A stretch of 6,491 bases of DNA from JBEIUO01 sp964549785 (lineage in GTDB: Bacteria > Planctomycetota > Phycisphaerae > Phycisphaerales > UBA1924): positions 1-6,491 of the forward strand of contig CAZJXA010000191.1 in NCBI GenBank assembly GCA_964549785.1, given 5' to 3'. Within the stretch, counting starts at the first letter, position 1. Each line of letters opens with the position of its first letter. The position numbers and the translations under genes were made by a program. Under the pieces are notes generated by a model, which searched no databases, was not told the DNA's origin, and saw nothing but the letters and a program-made list of their open reading frames with translations. This document shows, in pieces, positions 1-6,491 of this stretch.

Positions 1-733
1 TCTGCTGATCGGGGACGTCGGCGAGGGTGCCCTGACGGGTTTCCTGGAGAACGCGTATGTACGCCACCACGGCCCAGGCGTCGGACGGCCCCAAGGTGTG
101 CCCGTAGGCCGGCATCGTGCGGACACCGTTGCGGATGATGTGAAACATGTAGCCGTCGCGCCCGGTTTCCTGCGTGCGATCGGTGTACTTGGGATCAAAG
201 TAATTGGGAACGGGGATCGACCACTGTTGGCCGACGGTGCCCTTGCCGTCACCGTCGTAGCCGTGGCACGCCGAGCAGTTGATATCGAACTTCGTCCTGC
301 CCAGTTCGAGCATCTGCCGCGTCACCGGCATGGGAATGTTCTCGGCGTAGGTTCCGTCCGGATTGACACCCGTGGCCACCAGGGTGTCGGCTCCGAGCAA
401 CTCCTCCTGCTCCGTCGTCCAGGTGTTGGCCCACGCGGCCTCGATGTGCCACGGGTTGGGGACGGAGGCCCCCACAGGCCCGAGGCCGTCCGCTTCAGCC
501 GGTGCCTCGCTGCGCCAAGCGTTGCGGCCGAAGGCCACCGTGCCCTCGACGGGCATCCGCATCGTGCGGCCATCGGCGTAAAACCCGCTCTTGGACTGTT
601 CACGCCACTTGGGCTGATCGTCCATGTCCGGGAAGAACTGGCGGGGCGGGGCGTCCTCACGGTCGCCCCGGCAGCCTGCAAGGCCGCCGAGAAGAATCGC
701 GGACGCCGCGAGAGTGATGTGCTTGATCGTCAT
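1..733 (-). CDS. actE: ActE, monohaem cytochrome c lipoprotein of Alternative Complex III (3' partial)
   Basis: Membrane-anchored c-type cytochrome that takes electrons from the complex toward the terminal acceptor. The frame gives 244 residues before running off the window; no stop is reached. Residues 1-20 form a lipoprotein signal (MTIKHITLAASAILLGGLAG) with lipobox LAGC, so Cys21 should be lipidated. A 120-residue exported region follows with the family blocks PPRQFFPDMDDQPKW, FYADGRTMRMPVEGTVAFGR and a PMPVTRQMLELGRTKFDINC lead-in. The haem site is CSACH at residues 153-157 (bases 263-277), followed by GYDGDGKGTVG. Met207 in RTMPAY is the likely distal haem ligand, and DAWAVVAYIRVLQ is the usual C-terminal helix, so only a short tail should be missing. 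It lies 75 bases after actD in the same direction. The start is set by the signal peptide and ribosome binding site. Class and position make ActE the clear choice. Confidence 0.94.
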   Translation of the reverse strand, partial: MTIKHITLAASAILLGGLAGCRGDREDAPPRQFFPDMDDQPKWREQSKSGFYADGRTMRMPVEGTVAFGRNAWRSEAPAEADGLGPVGASVPNPWHIEAAWANTWTTEQEELLGADTLVATGVNPDGTYAENIPMPVTRQMLELGRTKFDINCSACHGYDGDGKGTVGQQWSIPVPNYFDPKYTDRTQETGRDGYMFHIIRNGVRTMPAYGHTLGPSDAWAVVAYIRVLQETRQGTLADVPDQQ

Positions 734-740
734 ACGGAAA

Positions 741-745
741 TCCTG
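741..745 (-). promoter_or_regulatory. Ribosome binding site of actE
   Basis: On the minus strand CAGGA ends seven bases before the ATG at 733. It supports that ATG, which is also the one giving a proper lipoprotein signal peptide. Confidence 0.65.
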
Positions 746-808
746 AATCATCGGTCTGGATGGGTGATGCTGTGAAATGCGTGTATCTGGTCTCCAGCGA
801 TAGTTGCC

Positions 809-1417
809 CTACTCCTCGACCAACTCGATCGATTGGGCACCGGCCCGCTCCAACAGGGCCCGCGTCTGATCCGGGTCAAACTTGCCGTCGCAGGCCTCGA
901 TCGCGATGAAGAAGCGGTCTTGGCTCGACCGAAGGAAACGTGTTTTCTTGAATAATGGGTGATGCCAACGGGGCAATCCGTTGATCGCGAGCATTCCGAT
1001 GATGGCTGAGAAGGCCGAGAACAGAATGCCCAACTCGAACGTGATGGGGACGAATGGTTCCCATGCCGCGAACGGCTTGCCCTGCACGACTATCTGGTAA
1101 TCGACGCCGGACATCCAGTACTGCATCAGGAAGCCCAGCCCGGCCCCCGTGAAGCCGCCCGCGGCGACGATCAGCGGCAGACGCGTGCGTTTGATGCCCA
1201 TCGCGTCCTCCATGCCGTGGATTGGGAACGGCGTATGGCAGTCCCACTTGCGGTAGCCCGCATCACGGACCATCTCACAGGCGTGGTAGACGGCCGACGG
1301 CGTCTCGAACTCGGCCATAACACCATGGATGTGCTCACCGGCTTCGGTGACAAACACCCGGTTGCTGGGTTTGTTGTTGCCGGGTTTGGAAGCCCCGTGC
1401 TCGGTCTTGTTTGACAT
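809..1417 (-). CDS. actD: ActD, DUF3341 membrane subunit of Alternative Complex III
   Basis: Small membrane subunit with no known cofactor, thought to help hold the membrane arm of ACIII together. The product has 202 residues. Residues 31-75 show the DUF3341 opening: HGVMAEFETPSAVYHACE followed by an AGYRKWDCHTPFPIHGMEDAMG block, the family's hallmark 'TPFP' region. Two hydrophobic hairpin helices follow, about 80-101 and 122-147, separated by a loop with GKPFAAWEPFVP. The LPRWHHPLF segment (148-156) and a C-terminal soluble part with SSQDRFFIAIE also match the family. The ATG lies five bases after the actC stop. A later ATG (residue 34, at 1318) would remove a polar, Asn/Lys-rich 33-residue leader and start right at the conserved region; I prefer the first ATG for its spacing to actC, though the leader itself is not conserved as far as I know. 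Ends in EE then TAG. Confidence 0.94.
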   Translation of the reverse strand: MSNKTEHGASKPGNNKPSNRVFVTEAGEHIHGVMAEFETPSAVYHACEMVRDAGYRKWDCHTPFPIHGMEDAMGIKRTRLPLIVAAGGFTGAGLGFLMQYWMSGVDYQIVVQGKPFAAWEPFVPITFELGILFSAFSAIIGMLAINGLPRWHHPLFKKTRFLRSSQDRFFIAIEACDGKFDPDQTRALLERAGAQSIELVEE

Positions 1418-1422
1418 GATGC

Positions 1423-3093
1423 TTAGTGCCCCCCTTGCGAAGTATGCCCGTGACCATCACGGCCATCCCCAGCACCCCCACCGCCGTGCCCATCGCCATG
1501 CCCATCGCCNNNNNNNNNNNNNNNNNNNNNNNNNNNNNNNNNNNNNNNNNNNNNNNNNNNNNNNNNNNNNNNNNNNNNNNNNNNNNNNNNNNNNNNNNNN
1601 NNNNNNNNNTTGAGTTCGGCCATCGCGAAGACAGGGAGGAACCGCAGGAAGAGCAGGAAGAGCGTGAGGAAGACGCCGCAGGAAGCGACGAAGATGCCGA
1701 TGTCGACCGGGGTGGGATGGAACATGCCCCAGTCGCCGGGCAGGAAGGTCCGGTGGAGGCTGGTCACGATGATGACGAAGCGTTCAAACCACATGCCGAT
1801 CGTTACGAAGAACGACACAATAAAGACCACCAGCGGGCTTCGCCGGCAGAACTTGAACCAGAACACCTGCGGGCTGATGACATTGCATGAGATCATCGTC
1901 CAGTAGGCCCACCAATATGGCCCGGTCGCGCGGTTCTTGAAGGCGTACAACTCGTACTGGTTGCCCGAGTACCACGCGATGAAGAACTCCATCGAGTAGG
2001 CGAACCCGACAATCATGCCCGTCGCGAGGATGATCTTGGCCATGTTCTCGATGTGGCGAAGGGTGATGAAGTCCTTCATGTTCGGGTAGAGTTCGCGGGC
2101 CGGGATCAGCAGCATCAGCACCATCGCGAACCCGCCGAAAATAGCGCCCGCCACGAAGTAGGGCGGGAAAATGGTCGTGTGCCAGCCGGGCACCACGCTC
2201 GTCGCAAAGTCGAACGACACGATCGAGTGCACGCTTAACACCAGCGGCGTGCTGATGCCCGCCAAGATCAGGTAGGCCGCCTCATAGCGGTGCCAGTGCC
2301 GGCTGCTGAAGCGCCAGCCGACGCTCAACATCCCGTACACGAAGGCCCGGATGCGATCGACCCGGATGGGGATGAACGGGAGCAGCACCGGCCCGCCCGC
2401 GCCCAGCCGCAAACGCTGATCGGCCCGGTCGCGCAGCGTCGCCAAGTCGGGGATCATGCCCATGTACCAGAACAAGAGCGAAACGATGCCGTACGTACCC
2501 ACCGCGAACACGTCCCACAACAAAGGGCTGCGGAAGTTCGGCCAGATGTTGTTGGCGTTCGGGATCGGGAACATGAACCATGCCATCCACTGCCGACCGA
2601 TGTGGATGCCGGGGAACGTCGCCGCGCAGATGACGGCGAAAATGGTCATGGCTTCCGCGGCACGGTTCACGGCCGTCCGCCACTTCTGCTTAAGGAGGCA
2701 GAGGATCGCGGAAATCAGGGTTCCGGCGTGGCCAATACCGATCCAGAACACGAAGTTCGTGATGTCCCAAGCCCAGTTCACCTGGTTGTTGAGGCCCCAT
2801 GTGCCGATGCCCGTGATCACCAGATAATTGATGAACAAACCGCCCAGCCCCGCCACCGACGCCACCAACCCGAAGACCGGCAGCCACCACTGCGGAGGCT
2901 TGTTCTCGGTGTAGCCGCAGATGATGTCCGTCACTTCCTTGAAGGACCGGTTGTTGAGCACCAAGGGCGCCCGCACCGCCGGATCATCGATCAGCGAACC
3001 GTCGCCCGTGCCTGGAGCGGGGCGCTTCCGAGGGCCCGGCTCAAGGCCCGCAAGCCTGCGGGCGTTCAGTTCATCAGGAGAAAACGAACTCAT
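1423..3093 (-). CDS. actC: ActC, NrfD/PsrC-like quinol-oxidising membrane subunit of Alternative Complex III (interrupted by assembly gap)
   Basis: Integral membrane protein that holds the quinol site and passes electrons to the ActB clusters. About ten hydrophobic helices are visible, near residues 71-93, 112-133, 148-172, 192-214, 272-293, 305-331, 350-376, 395-414, 420-446 and 463-489, as expected for ActC. Family signatures include GIGHAGTLISAIL (His122), GIHIGRQW (His164), LLWDVFAVGTYG (Asp194) and a SVHSIVSFDFA...GWHTTIFPPYF block near 287-313. His122, His164 and Asp194 are candidates for the quinol or proton-path site by analogy; this is inference. About 45 hydrophilic, Pro/Arg-rich residues precede the conserved PLVLNNRSFKEV region. 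After MAEL (residue 494) the sequence enters a 100-N gap, so the true length and the frame joining the two sides are unknown. The visible end is a Gly/His/Asp-rich tail. The start overlaps the actB stop and has a good ribosome binding site; actD follows after five bases. Confidence 0.95.
   Translation of the reverse strand: MSSFSPDELNARRLAGLEPGPRKRPAPGTGDGSLIDDPAVRAPLVLNNRSFKEVTDIICGYTENKPPQWWLPVFGLVASVAGLGGLFINYLVITGIGTWGLNNQVNWAWDITNFVFWIGIGHAGTLISAILCLLKQKWRTAVNRAAEAMTIFAVICAATFPGIHIGRQWMAWFMFPIPNANNIWPNFRSPLLWDVFAVGTYGIVSLLFWYMGMIPDLATLRDRADQRLRLGAGGPVLLPFIPIRVDRIRAFVYGMLSVGWRFSSRHWHRYEAAYLILAGISTPLVLSVHSIVSFDFATSVVPGWHTTIFPPYFVAGAIFGGFAMVLMLLIPARELYPNMKDFITLRHIENMAKIILATGMIVGFAYSMEFFIAWYSGNQYELYAFKNRATGPYWWAYWTMISCNVISPQVFWFKFCRRSPLVVFIVSFFVTIGMWFERFVIIVTSLHRTFLPGDWGMFHPTPVDIGIFVASCGVFLTLFLLFLRFLPVFAMAELXXXXXXXXXXXXXXXXXXXXXXXXXXXXXXXXXXGDGHGDGHGGGGAGDGRDGHGHTSQGGH
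1429..1436 (-). promoter_or_regulatory. Possible ribosome binding site of actD
   Basis: On the minus strand AAGGGGGG lies within the last codons of actC, 11 bases before the actD ATG. The match to the consensus is only partial and the spacing is slightly long, so actD may depend partly on ribosomes finishing actC. Confidence 0.45.
1486..1509 (-). repeat. 12-bp tandem repeat coding GDGH at the gap edge
   Basis: On the minus strand two 12-base units, GGCGATGGGCAT and GGCGATGGGCAC, stand in tandem directly beside the gap. They differ at one base and each encodes Gly-Asp-Gly-His. The following codons stay Gly/His/Asp-rich. More copies may be hidden in the gap. Confidence 0.8.
1510..1609. other. 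Assembly gap (100 N) inside actC
   Basis: Exactly 100 N lie between the last helix of ActC and its Gly/His-rich tail. A run of exactly 100 is the usual placeholder for a gap of unknown size, so the 34 X residues implied in ActC carry no length information and the frame continuity across it is accidental. The low-coordinate edge falls directly in a 12-base tandem repeat. Confidence 0.97.
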
Positions 3094-6000
3094 GACACCC
3101 CTCCACCCGTGAGAACGTTCAGGCTCAGGGCATAACCCCGATCCTCGATCAGTTTGCTCTTCTCGAACCGGTACGAGTGCCCGGGTGACGCGGGCGCTGC
3201 GGGTTCGGCTGGCCCGTGACCCTCGGTCCCGCCTTCGGTGCCGTTACCGTGCCCGTGTCCGTCGGCCCCGTGTCCGGCCTCGTGCCCGCCATGGTGGAAC
3301 GGGTGCTTCCAGGAGTCTTTCCGTTCCGCGGTCACGAGTTCCGGGTGCGGGTTCATCACCCGAACCATGTGGCTCGTCCGCGGCCGGGTGTTCAGGTACC
3401 CCAGCAACAAATAACTCCGCGGGCTGTTGCGGGTCGCGTAAATCTTGCTCGTCTCATCCAAGATGTTGCCGAAGGTGATCGCCCCGCTCGGGCACGCCTG
3501 CTGGCATGCGACCTCGAAGAAGCCGTCGGGGACCACATGCTTCCCGTCGGTGCCCTTCAGGTCCGCCAGTTTGCACTCGATGCGGGCCGCGTTGATCCGC
3601 TGCACGCAGTAGGAGCACTTCTCCATGACGCCGCGCATCCGGACAGACACGTTCGGGTTCTTCTGCATGCGCTCGATCTCCGCGAGTTTCTCGCGGAGCC
3701 GTGGCGGGATGAAGTTGATGTTGAACTTGTTGTGAACGTTGCTGCCGTTCACGCCGCCCCGATTGGGCATCACCTTCTCCATCGTTTCCTTGCCGACATA
3801 GTCACCGTTGAAGGCGTGCTTGCCGTACTCAAAGAAGTTGTAGCGGCGGACCTTGTACGGGCAGTTGTTGGCGCAATACCGTGTGCCGATGCACCGGTTG
3901 TAAACCATGTAGTTCAGGCCTTCGGGGCCGTGCACCGTTGCGTTCACCGGGCACACCGTTTCGCACGGCGCGTTCTCACAGTGCACGCACGCCACCGGCT
4001 GGTGATGCATGTCCGCCGGCTCGTTGATGTCGTCGCCCGTGAAGTAGCGGTCGACACGGATCCACGTCATCTCGCGGCCCTTGGCCACTTCCTTCTTGCC
4101 CACGACAGGGATGTTGTTCTCGGCCTGGCACGCGATGGTGCAGGCCCCGCACCCCGTGCAGGTTGTCTGGTCGATGGTCATCCCCCACTGCTGCCGCTCC
4201 GCAAACTTGGAGCCCGGCTTCGCCTCTGTGGACGACGCGTTATAGGGGTTCTTGTAGATCGACTGGTTCGGCGGGGTGTGAGAGAGGTCGCCCAGCCGCT
4301 CTCCCAGCGTCAGCATCGTGGCTTCGTCATAGAAGGTCCCGCCGCCGGGAGCCACTTCATCGCCGAACTTCTTCCACACCTCCAGGTCAACCGACCGCAC
4401 GATCGCCGTTCGGCCCTCCATCGTCCAGTGGTTCTGGGTGCTGGAGATCTCATACGTCCCCGGCACCTTCTTCAGCGTCGCACCCGTGACCGACCACTCT
4501 CGCATCAGGCTGGTGCGAAGCACATTCGCGTTCTGCCCCACACCGTCGCCCACCTTGCCGCACATGGTTCGGCCGTACCCCAGCGTCAGCAGCACGGTGT
4601 TCTCGGCCATGCCCGGCAGAATCCACACGGGCGCTGTCATGGTCCGCCCACCGACCTCGATCTCCGCCATCTGTGCCAGCGGATACTTCGGCTTGGTGTA
4701 CACCGCCGACGGGTCTTCGTCGCTGTAGGCCGCGGGCGACAACCCCAGCCTTGACGCCGTTGCGGGCGACAACAGCATCGGATTGTCCCACACCGTCCGC
4801 GTCCCGACCTCGGGCAATTCTTGGAGCCACGCCGCGTTCGCAAACCGCCCGTCGTGCAAGTTCCCAAGCCGGAACGCCACATCCAGCGAACCATCAACCG
4901 GTGCATCGGACGGCGTCATTGATGCAAGAGCACGGATCGTCGGGTCCGAATCCATTGGTTGCGAGGCCTTGGCCGGGGGCAGGCCAGCCACGAACCCGTC
5001 GTGCAACGCCCGACGCCATGCCTTCTGGAAGTCGGCCTTGACCACCTTCTTCCAGGCCGTCTGCACAATCTCGTACCCATCAGGCGAGACGGTCGCGTTC
5101 GAGGCACTCTTGGCCCCGGCCAGCATCGCCAGCACTTCGATCTCGCTCCTCGCGGGGTCATACAAAGGCTTGATCATCGGCTGAACCGGCGCAATCGTGC
5201 CGTCGATCGCGCGGGTGTCGCCCCAACTCTCGAGATAGTGGGTCCCGTTGAGCATCCAAGTGCTGGCCGCGGCGGTCTCGGTCTGCCCGACGCTCAACGT
5301 GATCGTGTTCGAGACCTTCTCCCACGCCGCACCGAAGTCAAGGTCGGCGGGCGCATCAAAGGCCGGATTCGCGTCCAACACCACGAGCGTGTCGATGGTG
5401 CCCGAGTTCATCTTCTCGACCAACTCTGAAAGCCCGGCGACCGAGTCCGCGCCTTCCGACGCCGTCATCGGCACATATCGCACCGAAGCGCCGATGTTCC
5501 CCAGCAAACGGTTGATGGCCACCGCAAGAGCGTGAACGACGGGAGGCTGCGTCGGGCCCGCGACAACCAACGACTTGCCGCGGAACGCCAGCAGGTCGGC
5601 CTTCAAAGTCTCGACAAATCGCCGCTCGGCGTCGCTCCACATCCCGGTATCAAGCCCGGCCGCCGTGCGCACCAGCGGGTTGTCGAGTTCGCCCAGGCCC
5701 GCGGCAAACTGCTTCACGAGTTCCGCCGCGAAAGCGGTGATGCGCGAGGGTGCGAGCCGCAAGCGATGGTCCGCCTGCCCGCCCGTCAGCGAAAAACCGC
5801 TCTCGACGACATACAACCGGCTCATCCCGTCCGCCGTCGTGTTCACGATGCGTGACGCCGCGAACCCGCGTGCGTTCGGCAGTTCGCCCGGGTCCTTCGC
5901 AAGGAACTCGCGATCGAGCGACACGATGATCTTCGTGTTCTCGCGGCTGATATCCAGGATCTCGTGATGCGGCCCGCCGAAGGCCATCTCGGTGCCCACC

Positions 6001-6491
6001 AGCGCGGCCCCGTTGTCGGCCGATGAATACCACACCACCGTGGCCTCGGGGAAACGCTTCGAGAACTCCGCCACCATGGCCTCGCGGGCCGGGCTCGAGG
6101 CCTTGCCGACAATCAGCCCAAGCCCCGCGCCCTTGGTCGAAGCCAGTTTCTCAAAGTGTGGCCCCTGCCAAGCCACGAAGTCATCCCACGTCGCCTCGAG
6201 GCGGCCCTTCTCGGGGTTCAAGTACACCGGGTGCTTCAAACGGTCGGGGTCGTACAGCGAAAGAATGCTCGCCAGTGCCCACGATGAGCAGCGTCCACGG
6301 TTCGTCGGATGCAGCGGGTTGCCTTCAATCTTCGTCGGCCGCCCGGAGTGCGTCTCGACCAACAGACCCTCGGCACCGCCATCCGGCCCCGCCATGCTGG
6401 TGGCAAAGAACATCGGCTTACCCGGCACAGCCTCCTCGGGCGGGTGCTGCGTGAACGGAAGGATTTTGTGATCCGGACGGCGGCAACCCGG
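3090..6491 (-). CDS. actB: ActB, Fe-S/molybdopterin-like subunit of Alternative Complex III (5' partial)
   Basis: Periplasm-facing subunit that passes electrons from the quinol site of ActC to the c-type haems. The frame is open to the window edge and gives 1133 residues (residue 1 = codon at 6491-6489); the true start lies outside. A GTG at 6428 is internal, because the codons before it already read as conserved ActB sequence (GCRRPDHKILPF, then PEEAVPGKP). Residues 1 to about 760 resemble the large subunit of molybdopterin oxidoreductases, including the family segments GNPLHP, LSLYDPDR and HYLESWGDTRAIDG; in known ACIII this domain carries no molybdenum. Residues about 770-1060 form a ferredoxin-like domain with four cysteine groups: 778/781/784/788, 835/838/843/847, 867/873/877 (Thr870 in place of the second Cys) and 959/962/996/1000. 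A His/Gly-rich stretch (about 1066-1092) precedes a short conserved C-terminus. The stop overlaps the actC start (ATGA). A Tat signal is expected upstream in this family but is not visible. Identification is firm. Confidence 0.97.
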   Translation of the reverse strand, partial: PGCRRPDHKILPFTQHPPEEAVPGKPMFFATSMAGPDGGAEGLLVETHSGRPTKIEGNPLHPTNRGRCSSWALASILSLYDPDRLKHPVYLNPEKGRLEATWDDFVAWQGPHFEKLASTKGAGLGLIVGKASSPAREAMVAEFSKRFPEATVVWYSSADNGAALVGTEMAFGGPHHEILDISRENTKIIVSLDREFLAKDPGELPNARGFAASRIVNTTADGMSRLYVVESGFSLTGGQADHRLRLAPSRITAFAAELVKQFAAGLGELDNPLVRTAAGLDTGMWSDAERRFVETLKADLLAFRGKSLVVAGPTQPPVVHALAVAINRLLGNIGASVRYVPMTASEGADSVAGLSELVEKMNSGTIDTLVVLDANPAFDAPADLDFGAAWEKVSNTITLSVGQTETAAASTWMLNGTHYLESWGDTRAIDGTIAPVQPMIKPLYDPARSEIEVLAMLAGAKSASNATVSPDGYEIVQTAWKKVVKADFQKAWRRALHDGFVAGLPPAKASQPMDSDPTIRALASMTPSDAPVDGSLDVAFRLGNLHDGRFANAAWLQELPEVGTRTVWDNPMLLSPATASRLGLSPAAYSDEDPSAVYTKPKYPLAQMAEIEVGGRTMTAPVWILPGMAENTVLLTLGYGRTMCGKVGDGVGQNANVLRTSLMREWSVTGATLKKVPGTYEISSTQNHWTMEGRTAIVRSVDLEVWKKFGDEVAPGGGTFYDEATMLTLGERLGDLSHTPPNQSIYKNPYNASSTEAKPGSKFAERQQWGMTIDQTTCTGCGACTIACQAENNIPVVGKKEVAKGREMTWIRVDRYFTGDDINEPADMHHQPVACVHCENAPCETVCPVNATVHGPEGLNYMVYNRCIGTRYCANNCPYKVRRYNFFEYGKHAFNGDYVGKETMEKVMPNRGGVNGSNVHNKFNINFIPPRLREKLAEIERMQKNPNVSVRMRGVMEKCSYCVQRINAARIECKLADLKGTDGKHVVPDGFFEVACQQACPSGAITFGNILDETSKIYATRNSPRSYLLLGYLNTRPRTSHMVRVMNPHPELVTAERKDSWKHPFHHGGHEAGHGADGHGHGNGTEGGTEGHGPAEPAAPASPGHSYRFEKSKLIEDRGYALSLNVLTGGGVS
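3100..3104 (-). promoter_or_regulatory. Ribosome binding site of actC
   Basis: On the minus strand GGAGG lies six bases before the actC ATG, inside the last codons of actB. Together with the ATGA stop/start overlap it supports the chosen actC start and suggests translational coupling of the two subunits. Confidence 0.8.
3216..3296 (-). other. Gly/His-rich low-complexity segment in ActB
   Basis: A stretch of about 27 residues starting HHGGHEAGHGADGHGHG and continuing with two TEG-containing units (GTEGGTEGHG). It is followed by an Ala/Pro linker and then the conserved C-terminal tail. It lies just after the ferredoxin-like domain. Composition is dominated by Gly and His, with Ala, Glu, Asp and Thr. 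Whether it binds metal or is only a flexible linker cannot be told from sequence. A similar segment forms the visible C-terminus of the neighbouring ActC. Confidence 0.8.
3492..4160 (-). other. Four-cluster ferredoxin-like domain of ActB
   Basis: This sub-region of actB carries the cysteine ligands of four Fe-S clusters. Group I reads CTGCGACTIAC, group II CVHCENAPCETVCP, group III CIGTRYCANNCP, and group IV CSYC with a distal CQQACP. Group III (3861-3893) has Thr (codon 3882-3884) where a [4Fe-4S] site would have its second Cys, which fits the three [4Fe-4S] plus one [3Fe-4S] inventory known for ACIII. The fold belongs to the DmsB/NrfC/PsrB ferredoxin family. An extra cysteine (fragment residue 973) lies in the loop between the two halves of group IV and is not an obvious ligand. 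Confidence 0.92.

Noticed and set aside
98..775. Plus-strand open frame (225 codons) opposite actE
   Set aside because: The minus strand here encodes a complete lipoprotein signal, a CxxCH haem site and the ActE signature blocks, so the plus-strand frame is a shadow.
784..802. Rho-independent terminator after actD
   Set aside because: The stem has only four continuous pairs plus three beyond a bulge, and no run of T follows on either strand.
2290..3135. Plus-strand open frame (281 codons) opposite the 5' half of actC
   Set aside because: It is a shadow of the membrane-protein codons, highly charged and low in structure, with no family resemblance.
3216..4754. Long plus-strand open frame (512 codons) opposite actB
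   Set aside because: It lies wholly inside the well-supported actB gene, its translation is Arg/His/Val/Leu-rich with no recognisable domain, and such antisense frames are common in GC-rich coding DNA.
3090..6428. actB starting at the GTG at 6428
   Set aside because: The 21 codons upstream of it remain open and encode the conserved GCRRP...ILPF...PEEAVPG region of ActB, so the GTG is an internal Val codon.
3090..6491. A true molybdenum enzyme (DmsA/PsrA/formate dehydrogenase type) with its Fe-S subunit
   Set aside because: The large and small domains are fused in one chain, the blocks match ActB, and the gene sits beside actC, actD and actE; ActB is known to lack the molybdenum cofactor.
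1..6491. CRISPR array, tRNA, rRNA, insertion sequence or phage/defence genes
   Set aside because: The window is almost fully occupied by four collinear respiratory genes; no repeat-spacer pattern, inverted-repeat ends, transposase-like frame or RNA gene signature was seen.

Overview
The window holds part of one operon, read entirely on the minus strand. It encodes the core of Alternative Complex III (ACIII), the quinol:electron-acceptor oxidoreductase that replaces cytochrome bc1 in many bacteria. In transcription order (high to low coordinates) the genes are actB (5' end cut at base 6491), actC, actD and actE (3' end cut at base 1). This B-C-D-E order is the canonical act order. The pentahaem cytochrome gene actA would be expected just beyond 6491, and actF and often cytochrome oxidase genes would be expected beyond base 1; none of these is visible here.

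Layout: 6491-3090 is ActB, an inactive molybdopterin-oxidoreductase-like domain fused to a four-cluster ferredoxin-like domain. It overlaps actC by four bases (ATGA). 3093-1423 is ActC, an NrfD-like ten-helix membrane protein, interrupted near its 3' end by a 100-N assembly gap (1510-1609). Five bases separate actC from actD (1417-809, a DUF3341 two-helix membrane subunit). A 75-base spacer then leads to actE (733 to the edge, a monohaem c-type cytochrome lipoprotein). Non-coding DNA is almost absent, no stretch over 300 bases lacks a gene, and no promoter or convincing terminator is visible.

How the parts work together (established for ACIII): ActC binds and oxidises menaquinol or ubiquinol in the membrane, electrons pass through the Fe-S clusters of ActB, then to the haems of ActA and ActE, and on to a terminal oxidase or soluble carrier. 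ActD and ActF support the membrane part.

Organism: a high-GC, Gram-negative-type bacterium with an aerobic or oxygen-linked respiratory chain. Details from memory (the extended ActB ferredoxin loop, the ActE N-terminal style) recall Planctomycetota, perhaps Phycisphaerae, but this is an inference of low to moderate strength. The 100-N run suggests a draft or metagenome-derived scaffold.

I do not see a new system. The points worth a second look are the matching Gly/His-rich segments in ActB and ActC, the assembly gap that begins in a GDGH-coding tandem repeat, and a long loop inside the ActB ferredoxin domain.
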